From IMG/VR virus record IMGVR_UViG_3300049846_001041, positions 1 through 20,406 of that record: a stretch of DNA of 20,406 bases. One strand, 5' to 3'. The DNA is from a virus. Made by a program: the position numbers and the translations under genes. Numbering within the stretch: position 1 is the first letter of the stretch; each line of letters starts with the position of its first letter. The notes beneath the pieces were generated by a model. The model worked only from the letters and a program-made list of their open reading frames with translations. It did not search any database and had not been told where the DNA came from. Shown one piece after another: positions 6,536 to 14,788 of the stretch.

Positions 6536-9500
6536 TTAACAATAATTAAATTTATTTACACAATTAAACGCATCATAATTCTTATAATTTATTTGCTGTT
6601 CTCCTACGATAAATATATTCATACTAACTTTAATGATTTGCGGTACTTCAGCCACACAATCGTCATTTTCAATATTAATTTCCCATGGATATTCAGTATC
6701 AATATCAAATGTCAATGATGTAATATGACCTACATCTTTTATATAATCACCAAGCTGGAATCGAATAAATGGAGAAATCATTAAACCATTACCTGAAATA
6801 TCAGGTATTGTCATTTTAGATAACGCATTTAATTTTTTATACATACCCGGTAATTCACCCCTACTCAATGCAGGGACTATAAAATCTAATGATATATCTC
6901 TAGTAACATTGTTAAATGTTTTTAGAGGGCTCGGCCTTCCTATATAATTTATATCAGTATAATTAGGAGACCAACGGTCTGAGAAGCTAGAAATGTAAGA
7001 TCTAAATTGGTATGTTTGGTTTTCACGTAAATCGGTAAAAATCAATTTAACGAAATCCTTACCTAATGCCGATTCGGATTCCATTAATGGATCAACTACA
7101 TCTTTAGATTTATATGGATCGGCATTCGAATTTCTAACCCAATTAAATTCATCCAACACCTTTTTAGAATCATTATCGTTATCAGATGCCTTTACGTGTG
7201 TTCTACCATTTATGCGGGTAGATTTTGACCCGGACTCACGTAAATTGGCATACATTAAATTACTACCAGGTATAATATTATTTTCTCCATGATTCGGTAA
7301 TATTCCTCCCTTAGGTAATAATTCTTGATCAGTATCGTACGGTGTAATTATTTTGTTAGTTTCTTCAGAACTAATCTTGAATAAATTATTATCTGATAGA
7401 TATTTCTCACCGTCTTTATTGGTATATTTGTGTAGAGTTACAGCTGTGTTATTTTCCGTATCCCCAGGTGTCCCTATTTCTGAATGTCCATTAAATGGAG
7501 CTATCTTCAAATACTTAGATGAATTGGGAGTAATAGTCGGTATTCCAGGTATTCCTACTTTATCAATAAAGATTTTCGTGTCCTTTTTCCAAATATCTTT
7601 TTGTAATATGTATTGATTTTGATCATACGTAGTTGAGCCTACCGTGTCGCCATGATTCTTTCTAACATTACTTAAACCATGTTTAGTCAACGAATTAATA
7701 CTTATACTACCTTTATCCAATATAGCATCGGCTCTAGTCATAAAATGACTAAAAGCTAAATTAGCTAATTGATTTCCTATTAAAAGTTTACCGTATGATG
7801 AATTATATAAACTTAACGGAAAACTAGTTAAATAAGTTGCGGCGCTTAATGCTTGCGCAGCTTCGGGAGATAATTGATTAACTATTCCAGTAGCTAATGC
7901 GCCTATTGATGGTCCTCCTAAAATAGGTATAGATGTACTAGTAACATCAATAACATTTGAATATTGAGGCGGTGGTATAAATTTAGCACCTACATTAACA
8001 CTACCTAATATAGGATTAGTATCGGCATATGTAGGTGTAGTCGACCCTTGATTAATATTTGGATTAGGTTGAACTACATTAATGCTACCTTGATTAATAT
8101 TTGGATTCGGTACTGTTACATTAATACTACCTTGGTTAATGTTAGGATTTGGTACTATAACATTCGCGCTACCTTGATTAATATTTGGATTCGGTATATT
8201 GATAGTACTAGATCCTTGATTGATATTCGGATTCGGAACATTAACGGTACTAGATCCTTGGTTAATATTAGGATTAGGGACTATTATATTACTTGACCCT
8301 TGATCAATATTCGGGTTCGGTATTGTTATATTACTTCTACCTTGATCTATTATCGGATCCGGCAACGTAATATTAGCTTGGCCCTGTTCTATTGTAGGAT
8401 TTGGCTCTACAATATTAACGCTACCTTGATTAATTTTAGGATTGGGTATTGATATATTACTACTTCCTTGATTAATGTCAGGGTCAGGATTTACAATTTC
8501 ACTACTTCCTTGATTTATAACCGGATTAGGGATCGTAATATTAACATTGCCTTGTTCTATTTTAGGATTCGGAATATCAATATCAGTGCTTCCTTGTATA
8601 ATATCCGGATTGGATTCTTTTATTATACTTGACCCTTGGTTAATTTTAGGATTAGGAACTATAATTTCAGTACCACCTTGGTTAATATCAGGATCAGGTT
8701 CTTTTATATTAGATTCACCTTGTTTAATAATCGGATTCGGAATGTTTATTTTAGTAGATCCTTGTACAATATCTGGATCCGGTTTTTGTATTTGACTTTC
8801 GCCTTGATTAATTTCCGGATTCGGAATGTTTATTTTAGATGTGCCTTGTTCTATATCAGGATTTGATATTGATATCTCAACACTACCTTGATTAATGTTA
8901 GGATTCGAAATGCTTATATCAACACTACCTTGATTAATAGTAGGTTCAATGTAAGTAATATTTGATTCCCCTTGTTTAATTTTGGGGTCTGGGATATTAA
9001 TGTCGACACTACCTTGATTAATAATAGGTTCAGGTTTAACAATCTCAGCTTCACCTTGTTTAATAATCGGATTCGGTATTTCAATCTTAGCTCTTCCCTG
9101 TTCTATATTAGGATTGGACTTCTTTATATCAGCAGTACCTTGATCAATTATAGGATTAGGTATAATAGGATCTGTTTCTCCTTGTTTTATATCAACATCC
9201 GGTGGTATAATATCAATATAACCATGATTAATTTTAGGATTTGGTTTAACAATATCAGACTGCCCTTGTTTAATTTTAGGGTCTGGTATTTCAATCTCAC
9301 TACTTCCTTGTTCAATCGTAGGATCCGATAAAATTATTTTTATATCGCCTTGTTTTGGTTTAAATTTCCAATCAATTAATTTAGTACCGCCCTGTTCAAT
9401 ATCTATATTAGGCTTTATAATATTAGAAGACCCATGATCAGGTGAATACTTATATGGCTTTAATGTAGTACTTCCTTGTTTCAAACTAGAAACGGGTAAA

Positions 9501-9661
9501 ACGGTTGATATTATAGATGAAACGGACGACCCCTCATAAATTGCATTCCCGTCTTCATTTCCATGTATACCTTGTTTAGGAATAAATTTATTGTTGATAT
9601 CAATATTGGGAGATTGCTTATCCCAACTAACTCTTAAATTACTATTTAATGTTACGGCCAT
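6536..9661 (-). CDS. Baseplate protein with a long 14-residue repeat array
   Basis: This 1041-aa protein has three parts. Residues 1-60 form a variable lead-in. Residues 61-550 are 35 consecutive 14-residue units without a single insertion or deletion, consensus NQGSxxIxIPNPxI, with Gly at position 3 almost invariant and an Asn/Asp-Pro near the end. Residues 551-1041 are non-repetitive. The last 176 residues have the feel of a conserved myoviral baseplate/tube-cap domain (FRSYISSFSDRW, IGRPSPLKTF, RDISLDF, FQLGDYI, TEYPWEI). Such a short, Gly-anchored period suggests a beta-solenoid or extended fibre. The gene overlaps the tape measure stop by one base and is followed at once by the LysM gene, so it is probably a baseplate or tube-initiator part. 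The function of the repeats is unknown. Position and C-terminal domain support the structural call; the repeats themselves are certain. Confidence 0.72.
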   Translation of the reverse strand: MAVTLNSNLRVSWDKQSPNIDINNKFIPKQGIHGNEDGNAIYEGSSVSSIISTVLPVSSLKQGSTTLKPYKYSPDHGSSNIIKPNIDIEQGGTKLIDWKFKPKQGDIKIILSDPTIEQGSSEIEIPDPKIKQGQSDIVKPNPKINHGYIDIIPPDVDIKQGETDPIIPNPIIDQGTADIKKSNPNIEQGRAKIEIPNPIIKQGEAEIVKPEPIINQGSVDINIPDPKIKQGESNITYIEPTINQGSVDISISNPNINQGSVEISISNPDIEQGTSKINIPNPEINQGESQIQKPDPDIVQGSTKINIPNPIIKQGESNIKEPDPDINQGGTEIIVPNPKINQGSSIIKESNPDIIQGSTDIDIPNPKIEQGNVNITIPNPVINQGSSEIVNPDPDINQGSSNISIPNPKINQGSVNIVEPNPTIEQGQANITLPDPIIDQGRSNITIPNPNIDQGSSNIIVPNPNINQGSSTVNVPNPNINQGSSTINIPNPNINQGSANVIVPNPNINQGSINVTVPNPNINQGSINVVQPNPNINQGSTTPTYADTNPILGSVNVGAKFIPPPQYSNVIDVTSTSIPILGGPSIGALATGIVNQLSPEAAQALSAATYLTSFPLSLYNSSYGKLLIGNQLANLAFSHFMTRADAILDKGSISINSLTKHGLSNVRKNHGDTVGSTTYDQNQYILQKDIWKKDTKIFIDKVGIPGIPTITPNSSKYLKIAPFNGHSEIGTPGDTENNTAVTLHKYTNKDGEKYLSDNNLFKISSEETNKIITPYDTDQELLPKGGILPNHGENNIIPGSNLMYANLRESGSKSTRINGRTHVKASDNDNDSKKVLDEFNWVRNSNADPYKSKDVVDPLMESESALGKDFVKLIFTDLRENQTYQFRSYISSFSDRWSPNYTDINYIGRPSPLKTFNNVTRDISLDFIVPALSRGELPGMYKKLNALSKMTIPDISGNGLMISPFIRFQLGDYIKDVGHITSLTFDIDTEYPWEINIENDDCVAEVPQIIKVSMNIFIVGEQQINYKNYDAFNCVNKFNYC
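8012..9481 (-). repeat. 35 x 42-bp in-frame coding repeats
   Basis: The units encode the 14-residue repeat of the baseplate protein. Copies near the protein N-terminus (higher coordinates) are diverged, while seven copies at 8054-8347 are nearly uniform (PNPNI-NQGS type). This suggests recent expansion or homogenisation at that end. Synonymous differences remain even between identical peptide units. Confidence 0.93.
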
Positions 9662-12600
9662 TATCGATTTCCTAATTTATAATTTCTAACAGTATTTATA
9701 GCCAACGTTTCACCTACTAATTTAGAATCTAATCTTATTTCACCTGATTTAGTTACGGCCTTTATTAATTCATCCAATTTATCGGTTATCATTTTTACAG
9801 ATTCTTCTGAATATGCTGAATTCGAATTTTGTTCTTTTGTATTAGTTACCGTTTCATTTGTGACTTTAGAAGTTATCGGTTCATTAGGTGATATACCTAA
9901 TGCCTTTAATGCTAATAATGCTGGTAAAGCAGTTATACTAGCTATCGATATAGCACCCAAAGATGCGGCTATACTATATAGCCCGGCGGACATTTCAAAT
10001 AATTTACTTGTTTCAACATCTGATAACGTACTTACTAATTCACCTAATGAGCCGACTAGTAACGACATACCGGCCGCAGCTACTCCTATACCAGCACCGA
10101 CCATTAGTACAGACGCGCCTAAGGCCAATAATCCTGGTGCAGCTAATGTAGATACAGACCCCAATGTGGCTATACCTACGCCCATTCCTATTAATATACT
10201 AACGAGAAGACCCATTTCAGCCGGATCCATACCTTTTATTGATTCAGCTAATTTAGCAATACCCGAAGCGGCCATTCCTATACCAGCACCAACCATTAAT
10301 ATTGCACCACCAAATGCTAATGTACTTACTACTGCTTTACCTAAAGTAGTAGATAAGAATGATGTAGATTTAGATACGGTAGTTTGTGATGCTGATAATG
10401 TATTATTAGTAGCTATTTCAGTTTTCTTAACACTATTTAGTGATTCAGTTACTGATTTAGATTGAACCTTTTTAACAGTATTACTAGATTCAGCAATAGT
10501 ATTTTTAACTGTAGAAGCAGTTTGTTGTTCTGTTAAAATAATATCTTTCTTTTTAGTTATACCTAATATATTTTTTACTCTATCTAATATAGATACTTTT
10601 TTGGTTTTATCTGTTATTGAAACATCATTAACCTTATCAGTTTTATTTATTATAGTTTCTTTGATTTCAGAAACCTTATTTTGTTTAAATCTCAAATCAG
10701 GCGTTCCATCCTTTTTAAGTTGTTGCTTTATAGATGGTTGTATTTCAGGAGTAGGTACTTCATCCACTTTCGGTGTCGTAGGTTTACCAAATAAAAATTC
10801 CTTCACCGTCATTTTCTTGGCCATAGTAGTTCCTTCAACGACCATATCTTTAGTAGCTTTATTTCCTTTAATTAATGATGAAACCCAAGAACCAGTCATT
10901 TCTTTTAATTTAGAAAAAGGCTGAAGTAAACTACCAATTAATCCTTTCGTTTCAAATAAATGGGTTTTCATTAATTTAGTCTTAATAACCCACGTTGTCA
11001 ACATACCGGTAATCACGATACCAATTCCGGGTATATGTGATAACATCTTAGCTATACTAGTAATAGGAGTTAATATTGTACCTACTACAGATAATATACT
11101 AGAAAATACATCAAATATAGGTTCCAATACTGGTAATATAACGTTTGCCAATACATCTGATATTTTAGACATAGCGGCCGTTAATTTTTGTTGCGTCAAT
11201 AAATTTTCTTTTTCCTGTAAAATTTTTTCTGCCGTTAAATCGCTACCTATATTCAATTGTCGATTTATATCTTCATATGCTGCTTTTTGGTTACTATCCA
11301 TTCCTGCGATTAATTCGCGTTGCTTTAATGATTTTTGTAACTCAGCTGTAGTCATACCGGCAGCTTTGGCGGCCGCTTCACGTTGAACTACATTTAAGTT
11401 ATTAAATTCAGCTAATGATCCGAATTGATTTAATATTTCTTCGGTAGCTTCCAAGGCCTTACCGTCTAACGCTAATGATCGAGCTTTATCAAAATTAATT
11501 TCTCGTCCTAATAAAACAGACGCGGTCATTTGGGAATCTAACGATGATTCAAAGTCTAATAATGATTTAGATATATTAGCTACTTTATCTAAAGTTAATC
11601 CTAAACGTCTCGCCTCTATTGCAGATCTAAGAATTTCTTGTGGTACTCCCTTAAAGCTCGAAGCAATTGCTTCAGAGGAATTTGCTATATCTTGCATAAT
11701 GACATCAGGAGCTACACCTCCTACTTCAGCTAGTTTTGCACCAATTGCAGTTATATTAGCCGCCGTGTCTGCGGTTATACCGGACATATTTTGTAACGCC
11801 TTTATAGTACCTGCTGAATTTTCAGTAGCTATTCCAAATGATTTATGTAACAATGCAGTCTTTTCAACTAATTGATCACTCACTAAATTCATTGAACCAT
11901 ATTGCGCAACTAAGGCTGTATGCGCACTTAATACGGTTGCCATTTCCAAACCTTGATCTCTCATAGCAATTGCCGTATCATGAGCAAAATGTCGAATATG
12001 ATCGGTTTGATCTGCTGTTAATTTAGATGTTTCCAAATATGCTTTGGATATTTCACCTAATTTTACAAATTCTTCTAAAGCATTACCTATCAACAATCCG
12101 ACTATTGCTAACGGACTAATTAATGCTCCTTGTATTGCTTTACCTAATTTTCCTACTTCATCTGCTTGATCACCGAATGTCTTAGTTATACCCTCATTAA
12201 CTAACTCGATTGATTCGTGAATTACATTTTCCTTCTGCGCAGCTGCGATTCGATCGCGCTGTCGTTTTTCTATTATAGTTTGTTTAGATATTAACTCATT
12301 TATTATATTTAAATTTCTATTAGTCTCAGTTATAATTTCCTGATTTATTTTAGATGTAGCGTCTAATGTACTTTTAGTTTTTTCTAATTGCGACTGCCTG
12401 AACTTTAATGCGATTATATCCTTGGATGTATTCTTACTTATATTCTGGCTAATCATCCATTCTTCTATCGCATTTTGTGTCCTATCTTCTGCAAATTTAT
12501 TTAATATATCGGCATTTAATATTTGTACTTGTTGTGCTGTATTGACAGCTTGTTCTCTAGCTATTTTATTCTTTTCCGCAGTTAATGTTTTAGAGAGATA

Positions 12601-13071
12601 TTTATCCAGTACTGCAGTATTTTTATCTAGAAATTCTCCTAGCTCAGCATTTAATTTAGCCTGTTCACGTAATTCATTTGAAATATTGATATGAATTTGT
12701 TTTTCATCCTGTAAAGTTTGGTCGCGTCGTAATTCCTTAGCAGTAATATCGGTTATCGTGTTTCCAATCTCTTTACTAACATCTTGTAGATCAATATGTT
12801 TTTTTAGAGAAGAAGTAATTCCTTTTACTTGTTCATCATGTATTTTTTTAATTCGAGTTTGTAAATCATATATACCCAAAGAAGTTTCTTCAATATCATT
12901 ATAATCTTGTATGATATTGGCAGCACTTTTTGCTACGTCTAAATTACCGCGATTCAATACGCTGATAGATTTATTCATTTGGTGTATAGTAGACACCAAT
13001 TGGCTCATTGAAGATGCCAATGATTTTATGTCTTGATCTTTGAATGGATCTTTTACTTTACCCTTTGCCAT
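9661..13071 (-). CDS. Tail tape measure protein
   Basis: This 1136-aa protein sets tail length and is expelled through the tube into the host envelope. Residues 1-300 are a long, Gln/Lys/Asn/Ile-rich helical region of coiled-coil type. Hydrophobic stretches follow at about 315-336, 645-697, 905-940, 953-1010 and 1027-1060. The two C-terminal ones repeat an LMVGAGIGxAAxGM block (925-938 and 989-1002), consistent with membrane insertion on ejection. The middle (about 350-600) is helical with Ala-rich segments. At about 1.5 angstrom per residue, the usual rule for tape measures, the tail would be roughly 170 nm long. It is the longest gene in the window and sits between the small tail-assembly genes and the baseplate genes, the standard position. 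No lysozyme or peptidase motif is apparent. The start ATG lies 4 bases after the preceding stop codon. Confidence 0.92.
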   Translation of the reverse strand: MAKGKVKDPFKDQDIKSLASSMSQLVSTIHQMNKSISVLNRGNLDVAKSAANIIQDYNDIEETSLGIYDLQTRIKKIHDEQVKGITSSLKKHIDLQDVSKEIGNTITDITAKELRRDQTLQDEKQIHINISNELREQAKLNAELGEFLDKNTAVLDKYLSKTLTAEKNKIAREQAVNTAQQVQILNADILNKFAEDRTQNAIEEWMISQNISKNTSKDIIALKFRQSQLEKTKSTLDATSKINQEIITETNRNLNIINELISKQTIIEKRQRDRIAAAQKENVIHESIELVNEGITKTFGDQADEVGKLGKAIQGALISPLAIVGLLIGNALEEFVKLGEISKAYLETSKLTADQTDHIRHFAHDTAIAMRDQGLEMATVLSAHTALVAQYGSMNLVSDQLVEKTALLHKSFGIATENSAGTIKALQNMSGITADTAANITAIGAKLAEVGGVAPDVIMQDIANSSEAIASSFKGVPQEILRSAIEARRLGLTLDKVANISKSLLDFESSLDSQMTASVLLGREINFDKARSLALDGKALEATEEILNQFGSLAEFNNLNVVQREAAAKAAGMTTAELQKSLKQRELIAGMDSNQKAAYEDINRQLNIGSDLTAEKILQEKENLLTQQKLTAAMSKISDVLANVILPVLEPIFDVFSSILSVVGTILTPITSIAKMLSHIPGIGIVITGMLTTWVIKTKLMKTHLFETKGLIGSLLQPFSKLKEMTGSWVSSLIKGNKATKDMVVEGTTMAKKMTVKEFLFGKPTTPKVDEVPTPEIQPSIKQQLKKDGTPDLRFKQNKVSEIKETIINKTDKVNDVSITDKTKKVSILDRVKNILGITKKKDIILTEQQTASTVKNTIAESSNTVKKVQSKSVTESLNSVKKTEIATNNTLSASQTTVSKSTSFLSTTLGKAVVSTLAFGGAILMVGAGIGMAASGIAKLAESIKGMDPAEMGLLVSILIGMGVGIATLGSVSTLAAPGLLALGASVLMVGAGIGVAAAGMSLLVGSLGELVSTLSDVETSKLFEMSAGLYSIAASLGAISIASITALPALLALKALGISPNEPITSKVTNETVTNTKEQNSNSAYSEESVKMITDKLDELIKAVTKSGEIRLDSKLVGETLAINTVRNYKLGNR

Positions 13072-13075
13072 ATAC

Positions 13076-13345
13076 TTATGGTGATACTATCTTACCGGAT
13101 GCGATATCATCAACTAATTTTTTGAATTTAGGATCAGAATTATATTTCTTATCTAATTTAGCTTTCAAATCTTTTTCCAATTCAGCTGCTGATTTTCCCG
13201 CTATTGATTTTGGTTTCTTTTTAAGTAAAAAATCTACTAGCGCGCCTACTAAGTATCCAATTATACCACCGGCCATACCTTCTTTTATTGACAATTCAGC
13301 TGATAGTTCTTCCTTAATAATTTTACGTAGTTCTGATTTTTTCAT
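13076..13345 (-). CDS. Small protein with tag-like N-terminus and a glycine-rich hydrophobic segment
   Basis: This 89-aa protein starts MKKSELRKIIKEEL, which matches the first 14 residues of the 267-aa protein at 18912-19715 (M-K-K-x-(D/E)-L-R-K-(L/I)-I-K-E-E). The rest of the two proteins is unrelated. (I/L)xE sites end at E12 and E22; T4 prohead protease gp21 cuts after such sites. After the second site comes a glycine-rich hydrophobic stretch (about 23-41), then a basic, helical C-terminus with many Lys. It lies immediately before the tape measure gene, and its ATG overlaps the preceding gene's stop (ATGA). It could be an internal virion protein, a tail component or a membrane-active peptide. 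I do not assign a function. Confidence 0.65.
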   Translation of the reverse strand: MKKSELRKIIKEELSAELSIKEGMAGGIIGYLVGALVDFLLKKKPKSIAGKSAAELEKDLKAKLDKKYNSDPKFKKLVDDIASGKIVSP

Positions 13346-13608
13346 TTTAGAATTGCATTTAATTTAGGCTTCAATGCCATAAATTCACTTATCGATTTTA
13401 AATTTATATATCCTATATCCTTTGAATTTAAATTGGAATTATATCCAACTAATCGAATACCGGCAGCTTTAAATTTGGATTGTATATCCCTAACAATACC
13501 AATATCAACTGCCTTCTTACTAGAAACATATATAGTAATCAAACTACCATTTTCAAAAATTTTACCTTCCCAAAACAAAGGTATATTTAATGTCTTATTT
13601 ACTTTCAT
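13342..13608 (-). CDS. Hypothetical small tail-cluster protein
   Basis: I do not recognise this 88-aa protein. It starts with a beta-rich segment (IPLFWEGKIFENGSLITIYVSS) and continues as a compact alpha/beta chain (VDIGIVRDIQSKFKAAGIRL). There is no signal peptide, membrane helix or metal site. The ATG lies one base after the stop of the 187-aa gene, and the stop overlaps the start of the next gene by 4 bases (ATGA), so it is translationally coupled to both neighbours. Position in front of the tape measure gene suggests a small tail structural or assembly protein, but nothing in the sequence shows which. Confidence 0.7.
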   Translation of the reverse strand: MKVNKTLNIPLFWEGKIFENGSLITIYVSSKKAVDIGIVRDIQSKFKAAGIRLVGYNSNLNSKDIGYINLKSISEFMALKPKLNAILK

Positions 13609-13609
13609 A

Positions 13610-14173
13610 TTATTTTTTAGTTGTCATAGTTAAATAAGAAACCATAGCATTTAATAGCTTTGATTTATGTTTATCGGATAGCTTATTTTCATTAATAAAC
13701 TTTGCTATAACACCGTCTATCTTTCCTTTATTGAGCTTATAATTAACTAATGACCTTAGAGTAATATTATTACTTTTAAGCTCTTTAATGAAGCCTAAAT
13801 AAATAGAATCATCGTTATTCTTGACTTCGCTTATTGATATTTTAGGTTTATTAGATTTTGAATCAGATTGAGATATAACTTCAACTACTGCTTTTTTATT
13901 TGTTTCTATAATAAAGTCCGAAGTCCATGGTTGAAAATACACATCATCAGCTATTACTTCTAGTTTTAATTTACCTGTGGTATTCTCATTAAATAATTTT
14001 AGTTTCTTAATCGGAATATTGCATTTACCATCAGAATTAATAGTACCCGGAAATACCAAATTCCAGTCTGTTGATTCTAGAATCAATCTAGCGCTAGAAT
14101 CATTTAATGAAACCCCTTGTAAGTTTATCTTACATTCAAAATTTTCGTTCTTGTCAGTATATAGTTTATACAT
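13610..14173 (-). CDS. Hypothetical tail-cluster protein with a probable beta-sandwich domain
   Basis: This 187-aa protein has two parts. Residues 1-95 are strand-rich, with the pattern ARLILESTDWNLVFPGTINSD, then KCNIPIKKLKL and KLKLEVIADDVYFQPW. This looks like an immunoglobulin-like or similar beta-sandwich. Residues 115-187 are helical and Lys/Asn-rich. There is no signal peptide or catalytic motif. The gene overlaps the preceding 101-aa gene by 8 bases and is followed after one base by the 88-aa gene. Its location upstream of the tape measure gene suggests a virion or assembly role. The domain call is a reading of strand pattern only. Confidence 0.7.
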   Translation of the reverse strand: MYKLYTDKNENFECKINLQGVSLNDSSARLILESTDWNLVFPGTINSDGKCNIPIKKLKLFNENTTGKLKLEVIADDVYFQPWTSDFIIETNKKAVVEVISQSDSKSNKPKISISEVKNNDDSIYLGFIKELKSNNITLRSLVNYKLNKGKIDGVIAKFINENKLSDKHKSKLLNAMVSYLTMTTKK

Positions 14174-14471
14174 GGACTTCTAAATTTATATGTTTATTTA
14201 CCTTTTCAACTATCATTTCAATATCATGAATTGTTATATTAGAATCCAACACTTGAAATTTCTCTTCTTTATATTCAACACCATTAATATCACAAATTAA
14301 TTTAATTACTTTTCTTCTTTTCTTTTTACTTAATTTTTGATATTTACCGATTGTAGGACCGGCAGTACCACCATCTGTTAATTCAATTAAAATATCTGAC
14401 CAAATATACGGATTTAAATTCCAAATAGCAGAATTATTATCCCATATTACTCGATTATTATAATCTATCAT
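14166..14471 (-). CDS. Hypothetical protein, first gene of the main tail operon
   Basis: This 101-aa protein begins with an aromatic/Asn-rich segment (VIWDNNSAIWNLNPYIWSD). It continues with a basic helix (KLSKKKRRKVIKLICDING) and a short mixed C-terminus. I do not recognise the family. It opens the long tail transcript: a terminator (14500-14527) and then a promoter-like element (14483-14494) stand immediately upstream, and its end overlaps the next gene by 8 bases. Small proteins in this position in other contractile tails are often tail-assembly or tube-completion factors, but no sequence motif confirms it here. Confidence 0.7.
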   Translation of the reverse strand: MIDYNNRVIWDNNSAIWNLNPYIWSDILIELTDGGTAGPTIGKYQKLSKKKRRKVIKLICDINGVEYKEEKFQVLDSNITIHDIEMIVEKVNKHINLEVHV

Positions 14472-14482
14472 CAGACGTGGTT

Positions 14483-14494
14483 TAATATAAATAT
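14483..14494 (-). promoter_or_regulatory. Phage promoter-like element for the main tail operon
   Basis: The minus strand reads ATATTTATATTA, 11 bases before the ATG at 14471 and just downstream of a strong hairpin terminator. This layout makes a promoter role the simplest explanation. Confidence 0.65.
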
Positions 14495-14499
14495 TTCAT

Positions 14500-14527
14500 A
14501 AAAGAAAAATGGCCCAAATAGGGCCAT
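14500..14527 (-). terminator. Intrinsic terminator after the 65-aa gene
   Basis: A 7-bp GC-rich stem (ATGGCCC 14509-14515 with GGGCCAT 14521-14527) has a 5-base loop and is followed on the minus strand by TTTTCTTTT. This is a textbook rho-independent terminator. Confidence 0.85.
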
Positions 14528-14548
14528 ATCAATATTAATATACAAAAA

Positions 14549-14746
14549 TTATTTCTTTTTCCTAGGAATATCCGGTCTGTGAATCTTATTTTTTACAGTA
14601 TCCGGTATGTTTTGTTGCTTCGGGTTATTTGCTTCAGCTTCTTTATTCTTTACATCCGCCATCTTTCTAAAATAGAAATTCCTCAAATAAACCGGCATTT
14701 CATATAAATCAGAAAACGTAAATCCACCGTGTCCATAATATATCAT
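14549..14746 (-). CDS. Small basic protein, possible tail/baseplate assembly partner
   Basis: This 65-aa protein is helical and contains GGFTFSDLYEMPVYLRNFYFRKM (about 7-29), followed by a disordered-looking Asn/Pro/Lys-rich tail ending in RKKK. Short proteins of this look, a 'F-x-x-(L/I)Y-x-(L/M)P-x-x-LR' helix after a gp26-type gene, occur as tail or hub assembly factors; T4 has the small hub assembly protein gp51. The link is a guess based on position. The gene is boxed in: a hairpin lies upstream at 14771-14788, TATATTTG (14749-14756) sits just before the ATG, and a strong terminator follows. It may therefore form its own short transcript. Confidence 0.6.
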   Translation of the reverse strand: MIYYGHGGFTFSDLYEMPVYLRNFYFRKMADVKNKEAEANNPKQQNIPDTVKNKIHRPDIPRKKK

Positions 14747-14748
14747 AT

Positions 14749-14756
14749 CAAATATA
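14749..14756 (-). promoter_or_regulatory. Weak promoter-like box before the 65-aa gene
   Basis: TATATTTG fits the TAnnTTTG box and resembles the phage element ATATTTAT with one change. It ends only 2 bases before the ATG, so transcription would be leaderless. The evidence is weak. Confidence 0.3.
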
Positions 14757-14770
14757 TTATCGTTCCGGTT

Positions 14771-14788
14771 GGGCCTATAATTAGGCCC
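14771..14788 (-). terminator. Hairpin at the end of the gp26-type gene
   Basis: A 7-bp GC-rich stem (GGGCCTA 14771-14777 with TAGGCCC 14782-14788) has a 4-base loop. The stop codon of the gp26-type gene lies in the loop/stem. No U-run follows on the minus strand, so it may be a pause, RNA-processing or stability element rather than an intrinsic terminator. Confidence 0.45.

Noticed and set aside
8048-9331. Several plus-strand open frames with repeated Asn-Ile-Arg-Ile-Arg peptides
   Set aside because: They are the mirror reading of the 42-bp coding repeats; the minus-strand frame is continuous, has a baseplate-like C-terminus and is coupled to its neighbours.
8012-9481. CRISPR-like array
   Set aside because: The 42-bp units have no spacers, are in frame without indels, and encode a continuous peptide repeat.
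9860-10465. A 201-residue plus-strand open frame
   Set aside because: It lies opposite the Ala/Gly-rich C-terminus of the tape measure protein, where stop codons on the other strand are rare; it is a compositional artefact.
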